The notes beneath the pieces are model-generated. The model was not told where the DNA came from. It made no database searches and saw only the letters and a program-made list of their open reading frames with translations. A program made the position numbers and the translations under genes. Below are positions 27,203-35,485 of a DNA stretch of 64,000 bases, in pieces. The stretch is from NCBI RefSeq assembly GCF_003688665.1, contig NZ_REFO01000010.1:186001-250000 (forward strand). Direction: 5' to 3'. How positions within the stretch are numbered: position 1 is the stretch's first letter; each line of letters opens with the position of its first letter. The DNA is from Hydrogenothermus marinus. GTDB lineage: Bacteria > Aquificota > Aquificia > Aquificales > Hydrogenothermaceae.

Positions 27203-27253
27203 TTATAATAATGCTTATATTTAAGATATAAAGCTAAATTTGAGGTAAATATT

Positions 27254-28705
27254 TTGACTTATGAAGCTTTTGCAAGAAAGTATAGACCAAAAGATTTTAA
27301 ATCTGTAGTTGGTCAAGAGCATGTTGTAAATACCTTAAAAAATGCAATTAGACTAAACAAGGTTTCCCATGGATATATTTTTGCAGGACCTCGTGGTGTT
27401 GGTAAAACAACAATAGCAAGAATATTAACTAAAAGTTTAAACTGTCAAAAAGGTATTACAGATGAGCCTTGTGGAGTTTGTGAAAACTGTATAGAAATAG
27501 ATAAAGGCTCATTTCCTGATATGTATGAGATAGATGCAGCATCAAATAGAGGAATAGATGATATAAGAGCTTTAAAAGAAAATATAAATTATGCACCTAT
27601 TAAAGGAAGATATAAAGTTTATATAATAGATGAAGCTCACATGCTTACAAAAGAAGCTTTTAATGCACTTTTAAAGACCTTAGAAGAACCACCACCAAAT
27701 AATATATTTATTTTAGCAACTACAGAACTTCATAAAATACCAGATACTATAAAATCAAGAACTCAAGTTTTTCTATTTAAACCTATAAAAGAAAACCAGA
27801 TAAAACAGTATTTAATAAAAATTTTAGAAAATGAAAATATACCTTATGAAGAAGAAGCTGTTGAGCTTATAGCAAAATTTAGTGAAGGTGGAGTAAGAGA
27901 TTCTGCAAGCCTTTTAGACCAAGCTACTACCTATGCAGGAGAAAAACTTACCTTAGAAAAAACTCAGCAACTACTTGGAGTAATATCTTCAAATGTAATA
28001 AATCAGTTTTTAAAGTATTTAAAAGAAAAAGATATAAAACAGATGATTATTCAAATAGAAAATCTCTATAAAGAAGGACAAGACTTAACAGTATTTTGGA
28101 AACAGATACTAAATGAAATCCATAATGAACTTATAAATATAGCAATTGAAGAAAAAGGGAAAATATTTGAAAAAGAAGATTTAAAGTATTTAATATATGT
28201 TCAATCAGTTTTTAATAAAGCTTTCATAGAAGCTAAAAGCTCTGGAAATGAAAAAAATATATATGAGCTTGCAATATTAAAAATTAAATATATAAAGGAA
28301 CTTACTAATATAGATGATATTTTAAAGGACAATGTAAAAATAACAAGTTCTATAAAGCAAGAAGTTAAAGAAGAAAAAAAAGAAGAAGCAAAGGAAGAAA
28401 AAAAAGATAATCTGGAGTATATATTAGCAAAAATAAGTAAAGAAGCTGGAGCTATTGTTGCTTCAGCAATAAAAAAATCAAAAATTGAAGATAAAGGTAA
28501 TATATTAGAAATAAAAGCTCCAGAAATTTTATATGATAATTTAGTGGCAAAAAAAGATATAATTGAGAAATATTTCAATAAAGAAGTTTCTATAATAAAA
28601 ACACAGCCAGAAAATAAGAAAAAAAAGAGCAAAAAAAGAGACGAGGCAGTAGATAAGGTTTTAAATTTATTTGAAGGAAAAATTATAAATTATAAGGAGG
28701 AATAA
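27254..28705 (+). CDS. dnaX: DNA polymerase III subunit tau/gamma
   Basis: DnaX is the ATPase of the clamp loader. From TTG 27254 (after GAGGTAAATATT) the 483-residue product starts TYEAFARKYRPKDF and has Walker A (GPRGVGKTTIAR), a four-Cys zinc module (LNCQKGITDEPCGVCENC), Walker B (YIIDEAHMLT), sensor 1 (ILATTELHK) and SRTQVF arginine finger. From about residue 365 the chain is Lys/Glu-rich, then a final basic domain. Two runs of eight A (28374-28381, 28398-28405) lie in this linker and may be slippage sites. ybaB and recR follow, a gene order widespread in bacteria. Confidence 0.96.
   Translation: MTYEAFARKYRPKDFKSVVGQEHVVNTLKNAIRLNKVSHGYIFAGPRGVGKTTIARILTKSLNCQKGITDEPCGVCENCIEIDKGSFPDMYEIDAASNRGIDDIRALKENINYAPIKGRYKVYIIDEAHMLTKEAFNALLKTLEEPPPNNIFILATTELHKIPDTIKSRTQVFLFKPIKENQIKQYLIKILENENIPYEEEAVELIAKFSEGGVRDSASLLDQATTYAGEKLTLEKTQQLLGVISSNVINQFLKYLKEKDIKQMIIQIENLYKEGQDLTVFWKQILNEIHNELINIAIEEKGKIFEKEDLKYLIYVQSVFNKAFIEAKSSGNEKNIYELAILKIKYIKELTNIDDILKDNVKITSSIKQEVKEEKKEEAKEEKKDNLEYILAKISKEAGAIVASAIKKSKIEDKGNILEIKAPEILYDNLVAKKDIIEKYFNKEVSIIKTQPENKKKKSKKRDEAVDKVLNLFEGKIINYKEE
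28374..28410 (+). promoter_or_regulatory. Candidate dnaX slippage/frameshift region for a short gamma form
   Basis: Two runs of eight A's sit in frame (GAA-AAA-AAA, then G). A -1 shift on either run leads to the same TAA at 28408-28410, right after the second run, giving a product of about 385 residues that would keep the three clamp-loader domains. AAAGGA just upstream of the second run resembles the stimulating ribosome-site element of E. coli dnaX. No downstream hairpin is obvious. Confidence 0.45.
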
Positions 28706-28710
28706 AATAA

Positions 28711-29043
28711 ATGTTTAATTTTGGTGATCTTGGAAATATGATGAAAATGCTTAAAGATTTACAAGAAAATGTAAAAAAAGCAAAAGAAGAATTAAAAAAA
28801 GAAGAGATTGAAGTTGAAGTTGGTGGAGGAATGTTAAAAATAGTTGAAAATGGACTTGGAGAAGTAATAGATATACAGATAGACAAATCATTATTAAATG
28901 AAGAAAATGAAGAGGTTTTAAAGGATTTATTAATAGCTGCTTTAAATGAAGCAAATGCAAGAGCTAAAGAAGTTATGAGTAAAAAAATGACAGAAGCATC
29001 AGGATTGCCTGCAAATTTACCTGGAATGGATAATTTATTTTAA
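28711..29043 (+). CDS. YbaB/EbfC nucleoid-associated protein
   Basis: The 110-residue DNA-binding dimer is usually encoded between dnaX and recR, as here. It has the long N-terminal helix (MKMLKDLQENVKKAKEELKKE), the central strand VEVGGGMLKIVENGLGEVIDI, and the typical C-terminal MTEASGLPANLPGM. Start is ATG 28711 after AAGGAGGAATAAAATAA. The stop overlaps the recR start by one base. Confidence 0.95.
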   Translation: MFNFGDLGNMMKMLKDLQENVKKAKEELKKEEIEVEVGGGMLKIVENGLGEVIDIQIDKSLLNEENEEVLKDLLIAALNEANARAKEVMSKKMTEASGLPANLPGMDNLF

Positions 29044-29642
29044 TGGAAAAAGAGATTCTTCCTGAAGCTTTACATAAAGCAATAGAGCATATATCAAAAC
29101 TGCCGGGATATGGAGAAAAATCTGCTCAAAAATTTGTAGAAAATTTATTAAAACTTCCAAAAGGAGAGTCTATAGATACTATTAGGGCTCTCCTTGATAT
29201 GTTAAATAAAATAAATCCTTGTAAAGAATGTGGACTTTTAACAGAACATGAAATATGTAATATATGTTCAGATGAAAATAGAGATAAATCTATAATCTGT
29301 GTAGTTGAAGAAAGCTTTGATGCTTTTGCAATAGAAAAAACAGGTAAATTTAAAGGTGTTTATCATGTTTTACATGGAAGACTTTCACCACTTGAAGGAA
29401 TTACAGAAAAGGATTTAAATATTCCTTCTCTTGTAAAAAGAGCAGAAAAAGCTACGGAGATAATAATAGCTACAAATCCAACAATAGAAGGTGAAGCAAC
29501 TTCAACTTATATTTATAATCTTTTAAAAAATAAAGATATAGAAATTTCAAGAATAGCTTATGGCCTTCCATTTGGTGCAAGTCTTGAAAATGCAGATACT
29601 TTTACCCTTTCTAAAGCATTAGAAGGAAAAAGAAGAATATAA
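29043..29642 (+). CDS. recR: Recombination mediator RecR
   Basis: RecR acts with RecO/RecF to load RecA on SSB-coated gaps. The 199-residue protein has the helix-hairpin-helix (SKLPGYGEKSAQKFVENLL), the four-Cys zinc finger (CKECGLLTEHEICNIC), and the Toprim domain (ICVVEESFDAFAIEKTG; LHGRLSPLEGI; ATNPTIEGEATSTYI). Length is normal. It is the last gene of the rbgA-dnaX-ybaB-recR run, followed by the nitrogen-operon control region. Confidence 0.97.
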   Translation: MEKEILPEALHKAIEHISKLPGYGEKSAQKFVENLLKLPKGESIDTIRALLDMLNKINPCKECGLLTEHEICNICSDENRDKSIICVVEESFDAFAIEKTGKFKGVYHVLHGRLSPLEGITEKDLNIPSLVKRAEKATEIIIATNPTIEGEATSTYIYNLLKNKDIEISRIAYGLPFGASLENADTFTLSKALEGKRRI

Positions 29643-29643
29643 A

Positions 29644-29683
29644 TTGCACCAATAATATATAAGTTGCACAATTTTTATGCAAC
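29644..29683. promoter_or_regulatory. Candidate NtrC-like enhancer: TTGCAC repeat and inverted repeat
   Basis: A perfect 6-base inverted repeat (GTTGCA at 29663-29668 and TGCAAC at 29678-29683, 9-base spacer) lies about 80-90 bases before the sigma-54-like promoter of glnB. A further TTGCAC half-site lies at 29644-29649. Arms and spacing resemble NtrC sites (TGCAC-N-GTGCA type). The binding protein is not known. Confidence 0.45.
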
Positions 29684-29695
29684 ATTTCAATATAA

Positions 29696-30148
<453 letters not shown>

Positions 30149-30173
30149 AAAATTAATATTAGGAGGTTTTAGT

Positions 30174-31466
30174 ATGAAAAGCAAAATTATGTTATTGCTA
30201 ACAGCCTTAGTCCCTTACATTTCTTTTGCAGGAGAATCAAAGCTGGATACAGGAGATACTGCATGGATGATAACAGCTACTGCTTTTGTTGTTTTAATGA
30301 CAGTAGGGGGATTAATTCTTTTCTATGGTGGAATGACAAGATTTAAAAATGTAGTTAATACAGTAATGATGGTTCTTATGGCTTATGCAGTTGCTATTGT
30401 TGTCTGGTTTTTATGGGGATATTCTTTAGCTTTTACAGAAGGTGGAAGTTTAAATGCTATTGTTGGAGGCTTAAGTAAATTTTTAATGAATGGAGTTGAT
30501 TATAAAGCTTTATCTGGAACATATCCTGAATGGGTTTTTGCAACATTTCAATCAACTTTTGCTGCAATAACAATAGCCCTTGCTGCAGGTGCTGTAATTG
30601 AAAGAATGAAATTTTCAACTTGGATTATATTTGTAATTTTATGGATAACATTTGTATATGCTCCAATAGCTCATGTAGTTTGGGGTGGTGGATTTTTATT
30701 TGAAGCTGGTGCTTTAGATTTTGCAGGTGGTACTGTTGTTCATATTAATGCAGGGGTTACAGGTTTAGTTTTAGCTCTTTTAGTTGGAAAAAGAAAAGAT
30801 TACAAAAAAACAGCTATTCTTCCATCTTCAGTAGTGTTAACAGCTCTTGGTGCAGGTCTACTTTGGTTTGGATGGTTTGGTTTCAATGCAGGTTCAGCTT
30901 TTGGTGCAAATGAAGTGGCAGGAGTTGCTTTATTAACTACAAATTTAGCAACAGCAGCAGCAGTAATATCCTGGGTATTAATGGAATGGATAACTGCTAA
31001 AAAACCTACTTTACTTGGTGCAGCTTCAGGTGCAATTGCAGGACTTGTAGCAATTACTCCAGCAGCTGGTTTTGTAGATGCTATAGGAGCTTTAATTATA
31101 GGTCTTGTGGCTGGTATAGTAGGATGGTTTGGTGTTTATGTCCTTAAAAAAGCTCTTGGATATGATGATTCTTTAGATACTTTTGGTGTTCATGGACTCG
31201 CAGGAATGTGGGGGGCTTTAGCTACAGGAATTTTTGCTCTTCAATCTTTAGCATGGGATGGTTCTCCTTTACAAAATGGAGATAGATTAGGTCAGATATG
31301 GGTACAAGTAGAATCAATACTTTTCACAATTATTTATACTGCAATAATGACTACTATCTTATTTTTTGTAGCTAAGGTATTAACTAAAGGTGCAAGAGTT
31401 GACGAAGAATCAGAAACTGTAGGACTTGATGAAACAACCCATGGAGAAAGAGGCTTTAATTTATAA
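30174..31466 (+). CDS. amtB: Ammonium transporter
   Basis: AmtB is a trimeric ammonium channel of the inner membrane. ATG 30174 (after AGGAGGTTTTAGT) gives 430 residues with a cleavable-looking signal (SKIMLLLTALVPYISFAGE) and eleven membrane spans. Family signatures are visible: TAFVVLMTVGGLILFYGG, the Trp/Phe gate region, DFAGGTVVHINAGVTGLVLAL (first pore His) and DTFGVHGLAGMWGALATG (second pore His). It ends with a cytoplasmic tail where P-II would act. The glnB-amtB pairing is the standard layout. Confidence 0.97.
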   Translation: MKSKIMLLLTALVPYISFAGESKLDTGDTAWMITATAFVVLMTVGGLILFYGGMTRFKNVVNTVMMVLMAYAVAIVVWFLWGYSLAFTEGGSLNAIVGGLSKFLMNGVDYKALSGTYPEWVFATFQSTFAAITIALAAGAVIERMKFSTWIIFVILWITFVYAPIAHVVWGGGFLFEAGALDFAGGTVVHINAGVTGLVLALLVGKRKDYKKTAILPSSVVLTALGAGLLWFGWFGFNAGSAFGANEVAGVALLTTNLATAAAVISWVLMEWITAKKPTLLGAASGAIAGLVAITPAAGFVDAIGALIIGLVAGIVGWFGVYVLKKALGYDDSLDTFGVHGLAGMWGALATGIFALQSLAWDGSPLQNGDRLGQIWVQVESILFTIIYTAIMTTILFFVAKVLTKGARVDEESETVGLDETTHGERGFNL

Positions 31467-31494
31467 AATTTTATATCTAAAGGAGGTATGTAGT

Positions 31495-32445
31495 ATGAAA
31501 AAATTAGTAGGATTTTTAACAGTAGCAGGACTCTTAACTTCAGTAAATGCTGCTGAGGTTAATTTAAAACTTCCAGTTAAAGTAAGTGGCGGAATTTCTG
31601 CAGGATACTCTTATGCAGATTCTACAGCAGAAGGATTTGAACTAAATAACTTTTTACTTGAATTTTCAAAAGATGCTGAAACAGGAGATATAGGTTTTAC
31701 TGCAGCAATCGGATATTTATCATCAAATAAGCCATCTACTACAGGAGATCAATTTGGATTCCAATATGGATATTTAACAATAAAACCTATAGAAAATATA
31801 ACCCTTGATGCTGGAGTTCTTACAACGAATGTTGGTTATGAAGTTGCAAACACATATGCAAATCCAAATATTACACTAGGTAAAGTATGGAGTGCACAAC
31901 CTGTTTATTATGGTGGTGCAAGATTAACATATTCTTTCACTGAAGATTTAAATGTTTTTGCGGAAGTTAATGATGATGGAAATAGCGGTGCTTGGTCAGT
32001 TGGTTCTATAGGAAAATTAAATAATATAGAATATGTAGCTTCTTATTATGATAAGAATAATCCATCTGAACCTGATATTGTAGATATTATTTTATCTACA
32101 TCTTTAATGGAAAACTTAGATGTAGCAGTAAATGGAGATTATCAAATAGGAAAAAATAATAATGGTTATGGAGTAGCTTTTTATATAATTCCAAAAGCTG
32201 GAAATATATCTTTACCAATCAGATTAGAATCTTTTGATGATAATGGTTCAGGCGCTTATAATAACAATAAAGGATATGATATTGCTATTACTCCAACTTA
32301 CAAATTTAAATCTGGTTATTTAAGAGCTGAAGCTTTTTATTATAACTATGATAAGAAAGAAGGAATATCTGGCTCTGATGCAGCTGGGGGATATGTTGAT
32401 GATTCAAATGTAGTATTTAGAGTAGAAGCAGGATATACATTTTAA
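31495..32445 (+). CDS. Outer-membrane porin-like beta-barrel (BBP2/OmpL-like) in the nitrogen operon
   Basis: ATG 31495 (after AAGGAGGTATGTAGT) gives 316 residues with a signal peptide (KKLVGFLTVAGLLTSVNAAE). Alternating beta-strand segments follow, ending in VFRVEAGYTF with the C-terminal Phe needed for BamA-mediated insertion. The segment ENITLDAGVLTTNVGYEVANT and the following strands resemble the OmpL/'beta-barrel porin-2' group. Its position 28 bases after amtB, without a terminator between, suggests it lets ammonium or an organic nitrogen source across the outer membrane. Substrate unproven. Confidence 0.85.
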   Translation: MKKLVGFLTVAGLLTSVNAAEVNLKLPVKVSGGISAGYSYADSTAEGFELNNFLLEFSKDAETGDIGFTAAIGYLSSNKPSTTGDQFGFQYGYLTIKPIENITLDAGVLTTNVGYEVANTYANPNITLGKVWSAQPVYYGGARLTYSFTEDLNVFAEVNDDGNSGAWSVGSIGKLNNIEYVASYYDKNNPSEPDIVDIILSTSLMENLDVAVNGDYQIGKNNNGYGVAFYIIPKAGNISLPIRLESFDDNGSGAYNNNKGYDIAITPTYKFKSGYLRAEAFYYNYDKKEGISGSDAAGGYVDDSNVVFRVEAGYTF

Positions 32446-32450
32446 ATAAG

Positions 32451-32470
32451 CAGGATGCTATAGCATCCTG
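32451..32470. other. Perfect 20-base palindrome after the porin gene
   Basis: CAGGATGCTATAGCATCCTG begins 5 bases after the porin stop. It can form a strong hairpin but no U-run follows, so it is more likely an mRNA 3' stabiliser, a processing site or a protein-binding site than a terminator. The true terminator hairpin lies 28 bases further on. Confidence 0.6.
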
Positions 32471-32498
32471 TTGCTGCTGCTAAACCTATGCTTGACTT

Positions 32499-32525
32499 AA
32501 GGAGGCTTTAAGCCTCCTTCTTTTT
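32499..32525 (+). terminator. Intrinsic terminator of the glnB-amtB-porin operon
   Basis: AAGGAGGCTT and AAGCCTCCTT pair perfectly with a one-base centre (32499-32519), followed by CTTTTT. It also sits at the 3' end of the convergent YjbQ gene, and may stop both transcripts. An almost identical hairpin ends tpx at 60130. Confidence 0.85.
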
Positions 32526-32922
32526 AATCTTTTATTATTTTTATATAAACCTTTCTTGTTCTTGGACCATCAAATTCAGCAAAAAATATCCCTTGCCAAG
32601 TTCCAAGTAATAATTTTCCATTTTCTATTGGCACAAAAGTATTTGTTCCTACAAGAATAGATTTTATATGGGCTGCAGCATTTCCTTCTATATGTTTATA
32701 GTCATCATTCCAAGGTACAAGTTTTTCAAGGGTTTGCTCTACATCCCATTTTACATCTGGATCTGCATTTTCATTTATAAATATCCCTGCAGTAGTATGA
32801 GGAACATATAGATAACATATTCCATCTTTTATTCTTATCTCATCTAAAACTTCTTGAACTTGATCTGTAATATCTACAAAATGAGTTCTTTTTTGAGTTA
32901 TTACTTCTAAAATTTTAATCAT
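32524..32922 (-). CDS. YjbQ family (UPF0047) protein
   Basis: The 132-residue protein has the family's conserved motifs: [22 protein letters not shown] split across the centre, [20 protein letters not shown], and [20 protein letters not shown] at the end. YjbQ proteins show weak thiamine phosphate synthase activity in vitro; the physiological role is uncertain. I choose ATG 32922, which follows AAAGGGGTAAAA, over an upstream ATG at 32964 that lacks a ribosome site. It is divergent from the glycogen operon. Confidence 0.9.
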   Translation of the reverse strand: MIKILEVITQKRTHFVDITDQVQEVLDEIRIKDGICYLYVPHTTAGIFINENADPDVKWDVEQTLEKLVPWNDDYKHIEGNAAAHIKSILVGTNTFVPIENGKLLLGTWQGIFFAEFDGPRTRKVYIKIIKD

Positions 32923-32969
32923 TTTTACCCCTTTCTTTTTTATACTTTCATAAAATTTTAACAAAATTT

Positions 32970-32978
32970 TGATATAAT
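32970..32978 (+). promoter_or_regulatory. Extended -10 promoter of the glycogen operon
   Basis: TGATATAAT (extended -10, TG-N-TATAAT) lies 31 bases before the glgP start in the 87-base gap shared with the divergent YjbQ gene. No good -35 is found at 17 bases, as is usual for extended -10 promoters. It is the only promoter-like site seen before this operon of eight close-packed genes. Confidence 0.5.
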
Positions 32979-33009
32979 CAGAGCTAATATAAAAAATTGG
33001 GGATGCAAA

Positions 33010-35136
33010 ATGAATAAAGATCCTTCTGCAAATATTATAATACCATCTTTACCTGAAGAAATAAAAGGTTTAAGTGAAATTGCTCTAAATTTATGGTGGA
33101 CATGGAATCCAAGAGGAGAAAATCTTTTTAGAATTTTAAATCCATATTTATGGAAAGAAAGTGAAAATAATCCTATTGCAGTATTAAAAAATTTACCTAA
33201 GGAATACTTAGAAAGTCTTACTAAAGATGAAAACTTTATGAAAGAGTATAAATATGTTTATGCTCTTTTTAAAGATTATATGAATGATACTAATATATAT
33301 GCTAAAGAAAAACCTCTTCCAATTGCTTATTTTTGTGCAGAATTTGGATTACATCATACAATTCCTATATATTCAGGGGGACTTGGGATATTAGCAGGAG
33401 ATATCTTAAAAGAATCTAGTGATATGAATATACCAATAGTTGGAATAGGATTTATGTATCCTCATGGATATGTAAAACAGGTAATAGGTTCAGATGGCTG
33501 GCAACATGGAACAAAAGAAGAGCTACAAAAAGATTTAGCTCCAATAGAAAGGGTTTTAGATAAAAATGGAAATCATTTTATAATTCAAGTGCCTTTTATT
33601 GATCCTCCTGTTTATGCGGCAATATGGAAAGTAAATGTAGGGAAGGTTTCTTTATATTTACTTGATACAGATATAGAACAAAATGATCCTTGGGATAGAG
33701 AAATTTCTTATAGACTTTATACACCTGATTTACAACAAAGATTAAGACAACAGATAGTTTTAGGAATTGGTGGTTATAAAGTTTTGAAAGAGCTTGGTAT
33801 TGAGTATTCAATATTACACTTAAATGAAGGACATCCAGCTTTTGCTATATTTGAAAGAATTAGAAATTTTGTAGAAGATGAAAATTTAACATTAGATGAA
33901 GCTATAGAAAAGGTTAAAAGAAGTTCTATTTTTACAACTCATACACCTCTACAAGCAGCAACAGATGTATATAGTTTTGATATGATGAGCAAATATTTTC
34001 AAGATTATTGGCAACATTTAGGAATGACAAAAGAACAGTTTTTAAGTTTTGGAATAAATCCAGATGATCCTTCTGGTTTTAATATGACTGTTTTTGCCCT
34101 TAGAATGTGTAATTATAGAAATGCAGTAAGTAAAAAACATTGTGAAACTACAAAGAAAATATGGAAACATGTATTTGAAAAAGAAAATGAAAAAGATGTA
34201 CCAGTTGATTATGTAACAAATGGAGTACATATACCTACTTGGCTTGATGAAGAGCTTTACGATATTTATGAAGAAATATTAGGAGATAGATGGCTAATAC
34301 TTCAAGATAATCCTGATATATGGGAAAAGATTTTAGATATAGATGATAAAAAACTTTGGGAAATTAAATACAAAAACAAAGTAAGGATGATTAATTTTAT
34401 AAGAGAGAAAGCAAGAAAGAAATGGGCAAATGAAGAAGCAGATCCATCTGTTATTATTGCTGAAGGGGTTATGCTTGATCCTGATATTTTAACAATTGGC
34501 TTTGCCAGAAGAATGACTTCATATAAAAGGCCAGATTTAATACTTTATGATTTAGAAAGATTAGAAAAGATAATAAACAATGAATCAAAGCCTGTTCAGA
34601 TTATATTTGCAGGTAAAGCACATCCAGCAGATATTCCAGGTAAAAAGATCATCCAAAAAATATTTAAAATAGCTCAAGATCCTAAATTTAAAGGAAGAAT
34701 AGTATTTATTGAAGATTATGGAAAATTAGTAGCAAGATATTTAGTAAAAGGTGTTGATTTATGGCTTAATACTCCAAAACCTCCTCTTGAAGCTTGTGGA
34801 ACAAGTGGAATGAAAGCATCTATGAATGGAGTTTTACATTTATCATCTAATGATGGCTGGTGGGTAGAAGGATATAATGGTAAAAATGGTTGGGTTTTTG
34901 GACAAGAGCCTGCAGATGATTCAAAAGATGCAGAAGAACTTTACAACCTATTGGAAAATGAAGTTATACCTCTTTATTATGATAGAAATAGTGACGGTAT
35001 TCCTTACAAATGGATAAGAAAAATGAAAGAAGCAATGATTTCAGTATCTCCAAGATTTAGTGCAAGAAGAATGATGAAAGATTATTTAGAAAAATTTTAT
35101 ATTCCAATTACAAAAGAAATAACTAAAAAAGATTAA
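33010..35136 (+). CDS. glgP: Alpha-glucan (glycogen) phosphorylase, GT35
   Basis: The enzyme releases glucose-1-phosphate from alpha-1,4-glucan. The 708-residue protein is the short type that begins with a DUF3417-like region ([20 protein letters not shown]). It has [21 protein letters not shown], the glucose site [16 protein letters not shown], and the PLP-lysine region [19 protein letters not shown]. It heads the glycogen operon. Substrate range (glycogen versus maltodextrin) cannot be told. GTP-binding or phospho-regulatory sites of animal enzymes are absent. Confidence 0.95.
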   Translation: MNKDPSANIIIPSLPEEIKGLSEIALNLWWTWNPRGENLFRILNPYLWKESENNPIAVLKNLPKEYLESLTKDENFMKEYKYVYALFKDYMNDTNIYAKEKPLPIAYFCAEFGLHHTIPIYSGGLGILAGDILKESSDMNIPIVGIGFMYPHGYVKQVIGSDGWQHGTKEELQKDLAPIERVLDKNGNHFIIQVPFIDPPVYAAIWKVNVGKVSLYLLDTDIEQNDPWDREISYRLYTPDLQQRLRQQIVLGIGGYKVLKELGIEYSILHLNEGHPAFAIFERIRNFVEDENLTLDEAIEKVKRSSIFTTHTPLQAATDVYSFDMMSKYFQDYWQHLGMTKEQFLSFGINPDDPSGFNMTVFALRMCNYRNAVSKKHCETTKKIWKHVFEKENEKDVPVDYVTNGVHIPTWLDEELYDIYEEILGDRWLILQDNPDIWEKILDIDDKKLWEIKYKNKVRMINFIREKARKKWANEEADPSVIIAEGVMLDPDILTIGFARRMTSYKRPDLILYDLERLEKIINNESKPVQIIFAGKAHPADIPGKKIIQKIFKIAQDPKFKGRIVFIEDYGKLVARYLVKGVDLWLNTPKPPLEACGTSGMKASMNGVLHLSSNDGWWVEGYNGKNGWVFGQEPADDSKDAEELYNLLENEVIPLYYDRNSDGIPYKWIRKMKEAMISVSPRFSARRMMKDYLEKFYIPITKEITKKD

Positions 35137-35191
35137 TATAGACAGCTTAAAGCTTAAAAGCTATATTTATTTTAAAAGGAGGGAAAAAAGT

Positions 35192-35470
35192 TTGGTAAAG
35201 ATAGCTAAAAAAGGAAATAAAGCTTGGGTTACTTTTACTACTCCTGTTTTAGAATGCGAAAAAGTAGAGATAAAAGGAAGTTGGAATGACTGGCAACCGG
35301 AAGAAATGAAAAAAAAGAAAAATGGAGAATTTTATATTAGAAAATATTTACCAGCTAACCAAACATATGAGTTTGGTTATCTTATTGATGGTAATAAATG
35401 GATTTGGGACGATACAGTGGAAACTGTTTATAGTCCTTTTGGTAGTAAAAATTCTGTTTTAAAAATATAA
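35192..35470 (+). CDS. Stand-alone glycogen-binding module (CBM48/AMPK-beta type)
   Basis: The 92-residue protein, from TTG 35192 after AAAAGGAGGG, is only a carbohydrate-binding module. It shows VEIKGSWNDWQPEEMKKKKNG with the two Trp residues that stack on glucan, then YEFGYLIDGNKWIWDD. No enzyme domain is attached. In this operon it probably tethers or targets a partner enzyme to the glycogen granule, or has a regulatory role like AMPK-beta. It is separated from glgP by 55 bases and from the nucleotidyltransferase by 15. Confidence 0.88.
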   Translation: MVKIAKKGNKAWVTFTTPVLECEKVEIKGSWNDWQPEEMKKKKNGEFYIRKYLPANQTYEFGYLIDGNKWIWDDTVETVYSPFGSKNSVLKI

Positions 35471-35485
35471 GATAAAGGAAGGTTC

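Noticed and set aside
28201-28632. 143-codon minus-strand frame opposite dnaX
   Set aside because: Phe/Ser/Leu-rich shadow of the Lys/Glu-rich dnaX linker.
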